Of a stretch of DNA of 64,000 nucleotides, positions 1 to 8,593 are shown piece after piece. A program made the position numbers and the translations under genes. This DNA is from Xylanimonas allomyrinae (GTDB lineage: Bacteria > Actinomycetota > Actinomycetes > Actinomycetales > Cellulomonadaceae), in the NCBI RefSeq assembly GCF_004135345.1, contig NZ_CP035495.1, positions 3,224,001 through 3,288,000 of the forward strand. The letters are read 5' to 3'. How positions within the stretch are numbered: position 1 is the stretch's first letter; each line of letters begins with the position of its first letter. Below the pieces are notes generated by a model that searched no databases, was not told the DNA's origin, and saw only the letters and a list, made by a program, of their open reading frames with translations.

Positions 1-1
1 A

Positions 2-2029
2 TTCAAGGCCGACCAGCCCGGTGACCTCGCGAACGTGACGATCACCGAGGCGCAGCAACCCGGCTACCGGATCGTCCCGCAGGCGGGCCAGAACGCCGCG
101 TGCGTCGTCAAGAACGCGTCGACCCCGGTCGAGGGCTCGCCCCTGCGCGTGACCGACGCCGACGACGGGTTCACGATCGCCGACCTCGCGGGCGGGGACA
201 TGGTGACGTGCACGGTCGTCAACAAGGAGCCCGCGCCACCGGTGATCGGCGGCCTCTTCGCACAGGGTCGCGCCCACGTCGACTACGACTGGGCGATCAC
301 CAAGGAGGTCACCAACGACCCCGACGGCGACCGCACCTGGGAGACGACACCGGGCGAGGACGTCTCGGTCGACTACCGGCTCACCGTCTCGGCGACGAAG
401 GACGTGTCGCCGCTCGACGTCGAAGGCTGGGTGACGGTCACCAACCCGTCGTCGGCCGAGCAGACGCTGAGCCTGCCGTCCGTCACCGTCGGGGGCGTCG
501 CCGCCACGGTCCACGTGCCGTCGGGCGAGGCGCCCGTGGTCGCGGGCGGCGGAGCGGTCACCCTCCGCTTCACGGCCGCGCTCGGCGCCGCGGACCTCGA
601 GGAGTGGATGCTCGAGGGCGGTGAGGTTCCCGTCGTCGTGAGCGTGCCCCACCGGCCCGACACGACGAGCGGGCTCAACCTCGACGACGTCGTCCGCACC
701 GTGCGGGACGCGACCGCCGTCGTCGGGGACGACTTCCCCGAGCTCGCGCGGGCGTACTCGCCCGCCGAGCGCACGCTCGACGCCGAGGCCGTCATCGCGG
801 CGGGCGGAACGGTGTTCGTCTACACCGCCGAGCGCGGCGGCAGCGTCCCCGCGGACGCCAGCGCGACGTTCGTCAACACCGCGACCGTCACGCCGAGCGA
901 CACGCCTGGCGGCGACCCGCGCGAGGACGACGAGAACCAGGACGCGGGCGCGCTCACCGACGACGAGACCGTCACCGTACGGACCCCTCCGCAGTACGAC
1001 CTGGCACTGCGACTGTGGGTCGCCGAGGTGTGGCGCGACGGCGTCATGGTGTTCGAACGCAACGCGGACCCGAGCGACGCGGGACCGGACTACGCGATCC
1101 CGCACGTCACGTTCGACCACACCGAGGTCGACATCCGCGTGGGTGACCTCGTGGTTCACGACATCCACCTGTTCAACCAGGGCGACCGCACGGCACGGGT
1201 CGAGGAGATCGTGAACTACCGCGCGCCCGGACTGGAGCTCGCCACCACCGAGTCGATGGACGGCGTCGAGGGTCACGACAACGCCGGCTGGGAGCTCGCC
1301 GGCGACGGCTTGCTCCACCTGCCGATGGGTGACGCCGGCCTGGTGCTTGCACCGGGCACCTCGTCCGAGGTCAGCCTGACCCTCCAGGTCGCGCTGGACG
1401 CACCGGAGGAGGACGAGTACGTCGACCGGTTCTCGTTCGCCGAGATCTCGCGCTTCAGCGGTTGGGTTCCGGCGAGCCGGCCGGCCGCCGCGGGTGCGGT
1501 CTTCGCCGCGCCGCTGATCGCGGCCCGCGGTCTGGACTGTGCGACCGCGCTGGCCGTGCCGCTCGCCGCGGAGGTCCACGACGGCGTTGCCGGTGCCTGG
1601 TCCGCCGACGTCCTCGACGCCGACTCCGTGCCCGACAGGCACAACGGCGGGATCGACCCCGACGAGCAGACGCTGGTCTACCACTCGTGGGAGGACAACG
1701 AGATCGACGAACGCAACACGACCATGCTCTGGGACGACGAGAGCACCGACCACGACAACGACGAGGACGACCACGACGGGTCCATCATCCGCGTGGCCCG
1801 GACGGTCGCCACGGTCCCCGAGGGGTCCGGTGCACCAGGGCCCGGGACGAACGCGCCGGCTCCCGGTGAGAACACTGCCCCGGCGGAGCCCCAGGGGAGC
1901 CTCGTCAGCGCGCCGGTCACGCTCCCGGTGACGGGCGCGACGGTCGCGGCCACCGCGGCGGTGGCGGTTCTGCTGGCCGCCGTGGGTGTCCTTCTGGTCG
2001 TTTCGCGCAGGGCGCGTCCGCGCGTCTGA
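2..2029 (+). CDS. Sortase-anchored surface protein, 5'-truncated by the window
   Basis: The frame is open from the first bases of the window, so the N-terminus and any signal peptide lie outside; 675 residues are visible. The first ~75 residues end in a TCTVVNKE segment of the kind that closes prealbumin-like/SpaA-type repeats of Gram-positive adhesins. Several beta-rich stretches follow, with asparagine- and threonine-rich strands (for example TVTNPSS and NTATVTPSD) like DUF11-type repeats. An acidic DDE/DHDNDEDDHD segment and a Pro/Ala/Gly-rich spacer precede the C-terminal sorting signal: LPVTG at about residue 641, a ~23-residue hydrophobic helix and a basic tail (RRARPRV). It should be linked to peptidoglycan by a class E/A-like sortase; no sortase gene is in the window. 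The ligand cannot be read from the sequence. A perfect hairpin follows the stop. The large surface protein at 14.6 kb has a similar plan but a different motif (LPLSG). Confidence 0.85.
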   Translation, partial: FKADQPGDLANVTITEAQQPGYRIVPQAGQNAACVVKNASTPVEGSPLRVTDADDGFTIADLAGGDMVTCTVVNKEPAPPVIGGLFAQGRAHVDYDWAITKEVTNDPDGDRTWETTPGEDVSVDYRLTVSATKDVSPLDVEGWVTVTNPSSAEQTLSLPSVTVGGVAATVHVPSGEAPVVAGGGAVTLRFTAALGAADLEEWMLEGGEVPVVVSVPHRPDTTSGLNLDDVVRTVRDATAVVGDDFPELARAYSPAERTLDAEAVIAAGGTVFVYTAERGGSVPADASATFVNTATVTPSDTPGGDPREDDENQDAGALTDDETVTVRTPPQYDLALRLWVAEVWRDGVMVFERNADPSDAGPDYAIPHVTFDHTEVDIRVGDLVVHDIHLFNQGDRTARVEEIVNYRAPGLELATTESMDGVEGHDNAGWELAGDGLLHLPMGDAGLVLAPGTSSEVSLTLQVALDAPEEDEYVDRFSFAEISRFSGWVPASRPAAAGAVFAAPLIAARGLDCATALAVPLAAEVHDGVAGAWSADVLDADSVPDRHNGGIDPDEQTLVYHSWEDNEIDERNTTMLWDDESTDHDNDEDDHDGSIIRVARTVATVPEGSGAPGPGTNAPAPGENTAPAEPQGSLVSAPVTLPVTGATVAATAAVAVLLAAVGVLLVVSRRARPRV

Positions 2030-2041
2030 CGGCGACCGCCT

Positions 2042-2085
2042 CGCGATCCCGGCACACCCTCGACGGGCGGTGTGCCGGGATCGCG
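2042..2085 (+). terminator. Strong hairpin after the surface-protein gene
   Basis: A perfect 17-bp inverted repeat (arms 2042-2058 and 2069-2085, 10-nt loop) starts 12 bp after the stop. There is no T-run, as is common for actinobacterial terminators. It separates the surface-protein gene from the helicase gene. Confidence 0.8.
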
Positions 2086-2248
2086 GCGTCTCGTCCCGTG
2101 GACCGGGCGGTCGGTGCCGGCGCACGAAGATGAGACACTGGACCAGGCGCCCGCATCTACCGGCGCCGACGTCGTGGAGATCGCCCCCCAGGGGAGCGCG
2201 CGCGGCGACCCACGACCGGCGCCTCGCGCCGTGCCCACGAAAGGCACC

Positions 2249-3670
2249 ATGAACTTCTCTTCCTTCGGCCTGCCCATGCCCGTTGTCGACTCCCTCGCGG
2301 AGCGCGGGATCACCGAGCCGTTCCCGATCCAGTCGGCCTCGCTGCCCGACTCCCTGTCCGGCAAGGACGTGCTCGGCCGCGGCCGTACCGGCTCGGGCAA
2401 GACCATCGCGTTCGCCCTGCCCGTCGTCACCCGCCTCGCCGGCGGCCGCCGCGCCCCGCGCCGCCCGCGTGCGCTGATCCTCGCCCCGACGCGTGAGCTC
2501 GCGCTGCAGATCGATGCGACGACGGCGCCGCTCGCCGCGACCCTCGGCCTGCGCACCACGACGGTGTTCGGCGGCGTCGCGCAGTCACGCCAGGTCGCCG
2601 CGCTCGACGCGGGTGTCGACATCCTCGTCGCGTGCCCCGGCCGCCTCGAGGACCTGCTCAACCAGAAGCTGCTCACGCTCGACGCGATCGAGATCACGGT
2701 GCTCGACGAGGCCGATCACATGGCCGATCTCGGGTTCCTGCCCGGCGTCAAGCGCATCCTGGACCGCACGCCGCAGCGCACGCAGCGCCTGCTGTTCTCG
2801 GCGACGCTCGACAACGGCGTCGACGTGCTGGTCAAGCGGTACCTGCACCAGCCCGTCACGCACTCGGTCGACGACGCCGCCGCGCCGCCGCCCCAGATGA
2901 CCCACCACGTGCTGGCCGTCGCGGACGCGGCCGCCAAGCGCGACGTCGTCCAGCAGCTCGCCGCGGGAACCGGGCGCCGGGTGCTGTTCACCCGCACCAA
3001 GCACCACGCCAAGAAGCTCGCCAAGCAGCTCACCGCGGCGGGCGTGCCCGCCGTCGACCTGCACGGCAACCTCGGCCAGGGCGCGCGTGAGCGCAACCTC
3101 GCGGCGTTCACCTCGGGTGCGGTGCGCGTGCTGGTGGCGACCGACATCGCGGCGCGCGGCATCCACGTCGACGACGTCGAGCTCGTGGTCCACGTGGACC
3201 CGCCGGCCGAGCACAAGGCGTACCTGCACCGCTCGGGCCGCACGGCTCGTGCCGGGTCGGGTGGGGACGTCGTCACGATCATGCTTCCCGAGCAGCGTGG
3301 CGACGTGGCCGACCTGACGCGCAAGGCGAAGATCAGCGTGCGCCCGCGCCCCGTGGTTCCGGGCGACGCGACTGTCGCGGCTCTCGTCGGGACGGTGCTC
3401 GCGCCGGTCGCCCCGCGCCCGCAGGCCGCCCCGGCCCAGCAGACGCGCCAGGGCCAGGGCCGGACCCAGCAAGCCCGGACCCAGCAGGCCCGCCCGCAGC
3501 AGGCCCGGACCCAGCAGGCCCGCCCGCAGCAGACCCGGGCGCAGGCGACCCGGCCGCCGCAGTCCTCGGGTCAGCAGACCGAGGAGCAGCGGTCGCCGCA
3601 GTCGCGCTCGCGGTCGCGCCGTCGTCGTCGCCCGGGCGCGAGCCAGGGCCGCGGCGCCGTCACAGGCTGA
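2249..3670 (+). CDS. DEAD-box ATP-dependent RNA helicase
   Basis: 473 residues. Both RecA-like domains of a DEAD-box helicase are present in order: Q-motif region FPIQ at 25-28, motif I GRTGSGKT at 45-52, PTREL, motif II DEAD at 153-156, motif III SAT at 184-186, then the helicase C domain ending in HRSGRTARAG from 327. The family unwinds RNA duplexes in ribosome assembly, decay or cold response; the exact RhlE/DeaD-like role is not clear. The C-terminal ~90 residues are low-complexity, with tandem QQAR(T/P) repeats and a final Arg/Ser-rich tail, a likely RNA-binding extension. I chose ATG 2249 because AAAGG lies 6 nt upstream and the protein then begins NFSSFGLP, as relatives do; the open frame extends further upstream without homology. 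Its 3' end overlaps the converging M50 gene by 11 bp. Confidence 0.93.
   Translation: MNFSSFGLPMPVVDSLAERGITEPFPIQSASLPDSLSGKDVLGRGRTGSGKTIAFALPVVTRLAGGRRAPRRPRALILAPTRELALQIDATTAPLAATLGLRTTTVFGGVAQSRQVAALDAGVDILVACPGRLEDLLNQKLLTLDAIEITVLDEADHMADLGFLPGVKRILDRTPQRTQRLLFSATLDNGVDVLVKRYLHQPVTHSVDDAAAPPPQMTHHVLAVADAAAKRDVVQQLAAGTGRRVLFTRTKHHAKKLAKQLTAAGVPAVDLHGNLGQGARERNLAAFTSGAVRVLVATDIAARGIHVDDVELVVHVDPPAEHKAYLHRSGRTARAGSGGDVVTIMLPEQRGDVADLTRKAKISVRPRPVVPGDATVAALVGTVLAPVAPRPQAAPAQQTRQGQGRTQQARTQQARPQQARTQQARPQQTRAQATRPPQSSGQQTEEQRSPQSRSRSRRRRRPGASQGRGAVTG
3481..3540 (+). repeat. 30-bp tandem repeat inside the helicase tail
   Basis: Two tandem 30-bp units (3481-3510 and 3511-3540) are identical over their first 22 bases. 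They encode alternating QQARP/QQART blocks. A diverged partial copy precedes them from about 3465. Such an array can change length by slippage. Confidence 0.8.
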
Positions 3671-4394
3671 GCGGACCCACGATCCACACGGCGCCCAGCA
3701 CCAGGGCGCCCACGGTGACCACGAGGAACACGGCCACCCACACCAGGCCCGGCAGCCCGGTGAGCCGCGCGAGCTGGTCCGCATCGGACTGCCGTGCGGC
3801 TCGCCGGGCGCGCTGCGCCTGGAGCTCGAACACGGGCCGTACCGCGCCCAGCAGCAGAAACCACGTGACCACGTAGGCCACGGCGGCCTGTGCCGGCTCG
3901 TCGAGGAACCACGACACGAGCACGAGCCCGACGCCGGCCACGAGCACCGACCACAGCCCGAACAGGTTGCGGATCTTGAACAGCACGAGCGCCAGCATCA
4001 CCACCAGCAGCCACAGCAGCCCGACGGCGTAGCCCGCGCGCAGCAGCCACGCCGCACCGAGCCCCACGAGGCCGGGGCCGACGTACCCCGCGAACGTCGT
4101 CGCGACCATGCCGAACCCGCGCGGGCGCCCCGCCGTGATCGTCAGGCCCGAGGTGTCGGAATGGAGCCGGATCGCGTCCAGGCGCCGCCCGGCGAGGGTG
4201 GCGACGAGGGCGTGAGCGCCCTCGTGCGCGATGGTGATGACATGCCGCGCCGTGCGCCACACCGGCCCCACGAGCACGACGGCGAGCGCGACGAGCCCCG
4301 CCGCGAGCACCACTTCCTGCGCGGGCGCCGGCACCGGTGACGTCGCCGCCTCCCAGATGCGCGCGAGCACGTCTTTCACTCCGCTCACGTTCAC
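3660..4394 (-). CDS. M50-family (site-2-protease-like) membrane metallopeptidase
   Basis: About 244 residues with six or so hydrophobic helices. An HEGAH motif (HExxH zinc site) sits at the end of the second hydrophobic stretch, and a later FLDEPAQ segment may supply the third ligand region. This is the pattern of the actinobacterial M50B-like family; the substrate is unknown. The start is uncertain: the open frame runs to a TTG at 4448, which would overlap the divergent msrB start. GTG codons at 4424, 4394, 4388 and 4379 are alternatives. I prefer 4394 because GAAGGGGG lies upstream and homologous sequence seems to begin just downstream (KDVLARIWEAA), although the spacing is long. The stop overlaps the end of the converging helicase gene. 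Confidence 0.78.
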   Translation of the reverse strand: MNVSGVKDVLARIWEAATSPVPAPAQEVVLAAGLVALAVVLVGPVWRTARHVITIAHEGAHALVATLAGRRLDAIRLHSDTSGLTITAGRPRGFGMVATTFAGYVGPGLVGLGAAWLLRAGYAVGLLWLLVVMLALVLFKIRNLFGLWSVLVAGVGLVLVSWFLDEPAQAAVAYVVTWFLLLGAVRPVFELQAQRARRAARQSDADQLARLTGLPGLVWVAVFLVVTVGALVLGAVWIVGPLSL

Positions 4395-4441
4395 GGGAAC
4401 CAGAATGCCCCCTTCGTTGTTCACGCCCTCGGAGGTGAGAA

Positions 4442-4852
4442 ATGACAAAGCAGTACGAAGTGACCAAGACGAACGACCAGTGGAGGGCTGATCTCTCCCC
4501 GAGCGAGTACGCCGTCCTGCGCCAGGCGGGCACGGAGCGTCCCTGGACGGGGGCGCTGCTCGACGAGAAGCGGGTCGGCATCTACCGGTGCCGGGCCTGC
4601 AGCAACGAGCTGTTCCGTTCGGAGACCAAGTTCGACTCGCGCTGTGGCTGGCCGAGCTTCTACAGCCCGCTCGCCGGCGATCGTGTCGAGCTCATCGAGG
4701 ACCGCAGCCTGGGCATGATCCGCACCGAGGTACGGTGCGCCCGCTGCGGCTCCCACCTGGGGCACGTCTTCGACGACGCGCCCCAGACTCCGACAGGTGA
4801 CCGGTTCTGCATGAACTCGGTCAGCCTGACCTTCGAGGAGCAGGAGGGCTAG
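4442..4852 (+). CDS. msrB: Peptide-methionine (R)-S-oxide reductase MsrB
   Basis: 136 residues, full length for single-domain MsrB. It reduces methionine-R-sulfoxide in proteins, with thioredoxin as the usual reductant, in the cytoplasm. Zinc-binding cysteine pairs are at C50/C53 (CRAC) and C99/C102 (CARC). The catalytic cysteine is C123 in RFCMNSVSL, and C68 in RCGWPSF is the likely resolving cysteine. The HLGHVFDD and CGWPSF signatures are intact. GGAGGTGAG lies just before the ATG at 4442. The stop overlaps the converging MarR gene by 4 bp. Confidence 0.96.
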   Translation: MTKQYEVTKTNDQWRADLSPSEYAVLRQAGTERPWTGALLDEKRVGIYRCRACSNELFRSETKFDSRCGWPSFYSPLAGDRVELIEDRSLGMIRTEVRCARCGSHLGHVFDDAPQTPTGDRFCMNSVSLTFEEQEG

Positions 4853-5346
4853 CGCGCCGAGGCAGGGTCGTCATGGGTGTCGCGCCAGCGCACCCAGTCC
4901 TCGGAGTAGCGGCGCAGCAGCGTCGCGAGGGTCGCGACGTCGTCCTGGTTCCACTCCGAGAGGGCCCGCCCGAGCGCGTCGATGCGCCCGTCACGCGCGG
5001 CGGCGAAGCGTGCTTCGCCGTCGCGCGTGAGCGTGATGAGCTGGCCGCGCGTGTCGTCAGGGTCGACCTCGCGCTGGATGAGGCCGAGGTCCGCGAGCCG
5101 CGAGAGCTGCCGCGACACGGTGGCCCTGCCGACACCGAAGTGTGCGGCGAGGTCGGACCCGCGCGTGCCGGGATGCATGTGGATGTGGGCGAGCAGCGGG
5201 TAGGCGCTCGCATCGAGCTCGGGGTGGACGACCAGGGCGATCTGCGCCGAGGACGACGCGGCCCGGCGCACCAGGATGCGCAGCTCGCGCTCGAGAGCGC
5301 TGAAGGGGTCGCTCGACGGGTCGGGCGCCGTGATGGCATGCGTCAT
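4849..5346 (-). CDS. MarR-family transcriptional regulator
   Basis: 165 residues. The central winged helix-turn-helix is clear: recognition-helix region VGRATVSRQLSRLADLGLIQRE, then a wing containing DPDDTRGQLITLTRDG. Flanking helices at both ends would form the dimer interface. The ligand and targets are unknown. It is transcribed on its own, downstream of the terminator that closes the exporter gene, and converges on msrB with a 4-bp overlap. A role in sensing oxidants or phenolic compounds would be a guess from the MsrB neighbour only. Confidence 0.9.
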   Translation of the reverse strand: MTHAITAPDPSSDPFSALERELRILVRRAASSSAQIALVVHPELDASAYPLLAHIHMHPGTRGSDLAAHFGVGRATVSRQLSRLADLGLIQREVDPDDTRGQLITLTRDGEARFAAARDGRIDALGRALSEWNQDDVATLATLLRRYSEDWVRWRDTHDDPASAR

Positions 5347-5396
5347 GCGCCCATCATCGCCCCTGAACAGGCGGGACGGTAGGCGGCAGGCCGCAA

Positions 5397-5443
5397 ACGG
5401 CGAGGCCGGGGCGCCCCGTGCTGGGGTGCCCCGGCCTCGCCGT
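5397..5443 (-). terminator. Rho-independent-type terminator after the MFS exporter
   Basis: A 21-bp stem with one G-U pair (arms 5397-5417 and 5423-5443) and a 5-nt GTGCT loop lies 15 bp past the exporter stop. On the minus strand it is followed by TT, so it is oriented to stop the marR-MFS transcript. Confidence 0.85.
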
Positions 5444-5457
5444 CGGCGCCGATCGGA

Positions 5458-7126
5458 TCAGCGGGACGCGGCTCCGGCGTCGTCCGCGCGCCCGGCGACG
5501 CTCGCGAGCACCGCCTCCTTGCCGGCGTCCGGGGCGGCGACGGTGGTCGCGGGTGCGGCGTCGGCCTTGTCCTGCTCCGCGAGCACCATCTCGATGCCGG
5601 AGCGCTTGCCCAGGGGACCTCCTTGATGAACAGCGTCGCGACGAGCGCGATCACGGCCATCGGCACGGCGATGAGGAAGATCTCGGAGATGCCGTCGGCG
5701 TAGGCGTTCTCGACGATCGTGCGGACCGGGCCCGGCAGGGTCGACATGTCGGGCACGGCCGAGGAGCTGCCGCCGAGCGCGTCGGCGGGGATGCCGAGGG
5801 TCGCGAGCCCGGTCAGCAGGTCGTTCTTGACCTGGCTGGCCAGCACGGCGCCCAGGGCCGAGACGCCGATGGCGCCGCCCAGCGACCGGAAGAACGCGAC
5901 GGTCGCGGTGCCGGTGCCCATCTCGTGGACGGCCAGCGTGTTCTGCACCGCCAGCACCAGGTTCTGCATGAGCGCACCGACCGACAGGCCCAGGCCGAAC
6001 AGGTAGATGCTGATGAGCACGAAGCTCGTGTGCGCGTCGATGGTGCTCATGCCCACCAGTGCGCCGATGAGGACGACGCCGCCGCCCACCATGATCGCCT
6101 TGTAGCGGCCGGTGCGGGAGATGATCTGGCCGAGCACGATGCCCGCGAGCATCGTGCCGACGACCATGGGGATGGTGAGCAGGCCGGACTGGGTCGGCGT
6201 CTTGCCGCGCGAGAGCTGCAGGTACTGCGACAGGAACACCGCGGTGCCGAACATCGCGACGCCCACGGCGATCGAGGCGACGACGGAGAGCACGAACGTG
6301 CGGTTGGCGAACAGGTGCATCGGGATGATCGGCTCGTCGACCTTGGTCTCGACGACGATGGCCGCGACGAGGCTCGCCACCGCTGCGGCGATCATGAGCG
6401 CCGTCTGCCACGATGCCCAGTCGAACTCGTTGCCCGCGAAGGTGACCCACAGGAGCAGCAGCGAGACGCCGATCGAGATGAGCGCGGCGCCCCAGTAGTC
6501 GACGCGGACGACCTTGCGCGGGCGTGCAGGCAGGTGCAGCGTCTTCTGCAGCACGATGATCGCGGCGACGGCGAACGGGATGCCGACGAAGAAGTTCCAG
6601 CGCCAGCCGAGCGCGGAGTCGGTGATGACGCCGCCGAGCAGCGGGCCGCCCACCTGCGACACCGCCATGACGCCGCCCATGATGCCCATGTACCGCCCGC
6701 GCTCACGCGGCGAGACGATGTCGGCGACGAGCACCGTGGCGAGCGCCATGAGGCCGCCGGCGCCCAGGCCCTGGACGGCACGGCACGCGATGAGCATGCC
6801 GATGTTCTGCGAGAACCCGGCGGCCGCGGCCGAGACGACGGTGATGACCAGGGCGATCTGGACGAGCGACTTGCGTCCGAACAGGTCGGCGAACTTGCCC
6901 CACAGGGGGGTGGAGACCGTCTGGGCGAGCAGCGTGGCGGTCACGACCCAGGTGTACGAGCTTTGCGAACCGCCCAGGTCCGCGACGATGCGTGGCATCG
7001 AGGAGGACGTGATGGTCGCCGCGAGGAGGGCGACGAACATGCCGAGGATGATCCCGAGAGAGCCTCGAGGACCTCCCGGTGGGTCATCGCCGCCGGCGTG
7101 GCCGTCGCGGTGGTGGTGGATGACAT
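5458..7126 (-). CDS. DHA2-type MFS multidrug exporter (two apparent frameshifts)
   Basis: Reassembled length is about 556 residues with 14 predicted membrane segments, as in the EmrB/QacA (DHA2) drug:H+ antiporters. The N-terminus MTHREVLEALSG lies in one frame and FVALLAATITSSSMPRIVADLGG in the next; one base is missing in the CCC run at 7053-7055. The body holds motif A-like GKFADLFGRK and motif C-like GGPLLGG. Near the C-terminus FIKEVP shifts again to LGKRSGIEMVLAEQDK because one base seems to be missing from the GGGG run at 5613-5616. Both sides of each break match the family, so sequence error is likelier than decay. The start overlaps the upstream marR stop (TGATG), so the two are one operon and the exporter should be under that MarR's control. 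Confidence 0.85.
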
Positions 7127-7665
7127 CAGTGAGTGCCTTCTTCGTCAGTGGCGGTGAGGGGAGGTTCGAGGGCGGCGTCGAGCGGGGCGTCGTGCGCGCT
7201 GGTGATCGCCTGGGCGACGCGGCGCACCTGGTGCGAGGCCTGGGCGATCTCCGCGGGCGACCAGAGGGTGAACGCCCCCCCGAGCATCTCGGCGAACTGC
7301 ACCGCGAGCTGCTCGGTGAGCGCCTCGCCCTGCTCGGTGAGCTCGAGCACGCGGACCCGCCGGTCGGCGGCGTCCACGGTGCGGCGCACGTACCCGGCGT
7401 CGACGAGCTGGCTGACCTGCCGGCTGGCGACCGACACGTCCACGCGGAGCTTGGCGGCGACGTCGGTGAGCTGGACGGGGCCGCATGTCGAGAGCAGGCG
7501 GACGACGCCGAGGCCGGCGCGTGGCCAGTCGAGTCGGCGTGCCAGGTGCAGCCCGGCCTCGCGCTGGGCGCGCGCCAGCTCCTCGAGCGCGGAGAAGAGG
7601 TCCTCGGCGGGGGGCTGGGAGCGGTGCTGCGGGGCGGCCGAGGTGGCCGCTGCGTGTGCGATCAC
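7126..7665 (-). CDS. MarR-family regulator of the adjacent exporter
   Basis: 179 residues with a MarR winged helix: DVAAKLRVDVSVASRQVSQL, then the wing DAADRRVRVLELTEQG. The GTG at 7665 is chosen over the first GTG (7671) because AAGGAG sits 5 nt before it, whereas the upstream GTG overlaps that ribosome site. Two palindromes lie directly upstream, one abutting the ribosome-binding site, which fits autorepression. The gene overlaps the exporter start, the classic marR-efflux arrangement in which a toxic ligand releases the repressor. Confidence 0.9.
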   Translation of the reverse strand: MIAHAAATSAAPQHRSQPPAEDLFSALEELARAQREAGLHLARRLDWPRAGLGVVRLLSTCGPVQLTDVAAKLRVDVSVASRQVSQLVDAGYVRRTVDAADRRVRVLELTEQGEALTEQLAVQFAEMLGGAFTLWSPAEIAQASHQVRRVAQAITSAHDAPLDAALEPPLTATDEEGTH

Positions 7666-7677
7666 GAACACTCCTTA

Positions 7678-7719
7678 GTTGCTGAGCGCAACAATAACCC
7701 CAAGTGCTTGCAGCAAGCA
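7678..7719. promoter_or_regulatory. Twin palindromes, probable MarR operators
   Basis: Site 1 at 7678-7692 is GTTGC-TGAGC-GCAAC. Site 2 at 7705-7719 is TGCTTGC-A-GCAAGCA. Both share TTGC/GCAA half-sites and are 27 bp apart centre to centre, in the only A/T-richer stretch between the marR and the divergent gene at 7768. Size, position and shared half-site fit a MarR dimer site. No binding data. Confidence 0.65.
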
Positions 7720-7767
7720 ACTATGGGGGGAACCCGGACGGAGCGCCTGGCGGGCACACTGGACGAC

Positions 7768-8397
7768 ATGAGCGAGCCCCGCTTCCGCCGCCCTGCCCGT
7801 CTCGACCCGCGTGACGCCGAGAGCCTCGCGGACCCGAGCGATCCCGCTCTGCGCGACGAGGTGGCGCACACCACAGCTCGCGCCGTCGTGAGCAGGGCGC
7901 GCGCCTCGGAGGACCCCGTAGTCGTCGAGCGGCTCGTGAGACTCGTCGAGACCGAAGGGCTCGACGCCGTCGCCGCCCTGTGGTCCGACGCCGCGCCCGT
8001 CACGCTCCCCGGGGCGCTGTGGCGCCTGTACTCGTTGCGGGAATGGGTGCTGCGCGACCCGCAGACGGTGGGACTGCGCTACCGCCTCGGAGCCGGTGCC
8101 GCGCCCGTGCACGAGGCGGTCGCAGGCGTTCCCCGCCCGCCGGAGCCGGCGGACCTGCGGGCGCTCGCCGACGCCGTGCTCTCGGGCGTCTTCGCGGGCG
8201 ACCTCGCCGTCGCGCTCGAACGCGCCGCCGCGTTCTGCCGCATCCTCGCCACGGGTGCCGCCTTCGACGCCGACGCCCGCGAGGCCGCAGACCCCGGCGG
8301 CGCCGACCGCATGACCCGCGGGGCGTCGGGACTGCTGCGCACGGCCGAGGAGCTGGAGCAGGCTGCCGGGTACTGGCGTGCCGGCATGCTCGACTAG
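7768..8397 (+). CDS. Conserved hypothetical protein
   Basis: 209 residues, soluble, Ala/Arg/Asp-rich, mostly helical in appearance, with no membrane segment or signal peptide. I do not recognise a named domain. The N-terminus MSEPRFRRPARLDPRDAE is followed by a helix-rich body that looks like an actinobacterial family of unknown function. The ATG at 7768 is preceded by CACACT at 7755-7760, 7 nt upstream, so the transcript may be leaderless; the MarR palindromes lie ~50 bp upstream. The DUF47-pit pair follows downstream, but a 242-bp structured gap separates them, so co-transcription is doubtful. Confidence 0.75.
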   Translation: MSEPRFRRPARLDPRDAESLADPSDPALRDEVAHTTARAVVSRARASEDPVVVERLVRLVETEGLDAVAALWSDAAPVTLPGALWRLYSLREWVLRDPQTVGLRYRLGAGAAPVHEAVAGVPRPPEPADLRALADAVLSGVFAGDLAVALERAAAFCRILATGAAFDADAREAADPGGADRMTRGASGLLRTAEELEQAAGYWRAGMLD

Positions 8398-8586
8398 AAT
8401 GCAGGGGCGACGTCGGGCCGAGGTTGCCCCGGGCTCCATCTTCAGCCGCTACGAGCGGCCACGCGCCGAGAGGCGCTTCCCGGTCCGGCGTCGCGCTCCT
8501 CGTGACAGCGGCCGAGGAACTGTCTCGCTCGGACGACGGTCGGCGCCAGCGCGTCGTGGAGCGTGCCCCTGGAGCGCGGGGCATTT
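8398..8586 (+). other. Gene-free stretch with several stable hairpins
   Basis: No credible coding frame. Perfect or near-perfect hairpins are CCGCT/AGCGG (8446-8458), GCGCC with a GAGA tetraloop (8463-8476) and TGCCCC/GGGGCA (8564-8583). The last is followed by TTT, like a small terminator or attenuator. GGGGC at 8404-8408 can also pair with GCCCC at 8426-8430. It could be the terminator of the upstream gene, a leader of the phosphate operon, or chance pairing in GC-rich DNA. Confidence 0.4.
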
Positions 8587-8593
8587 ACCCTGT

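Noticed and set aside
5418-7157. 579-codon open frame opposite the MFS exporter
   Set aside because: It is long only because the true gene is rich in codons whose complement lacks stops; no domain, and the frameshifted exporter explains the region.
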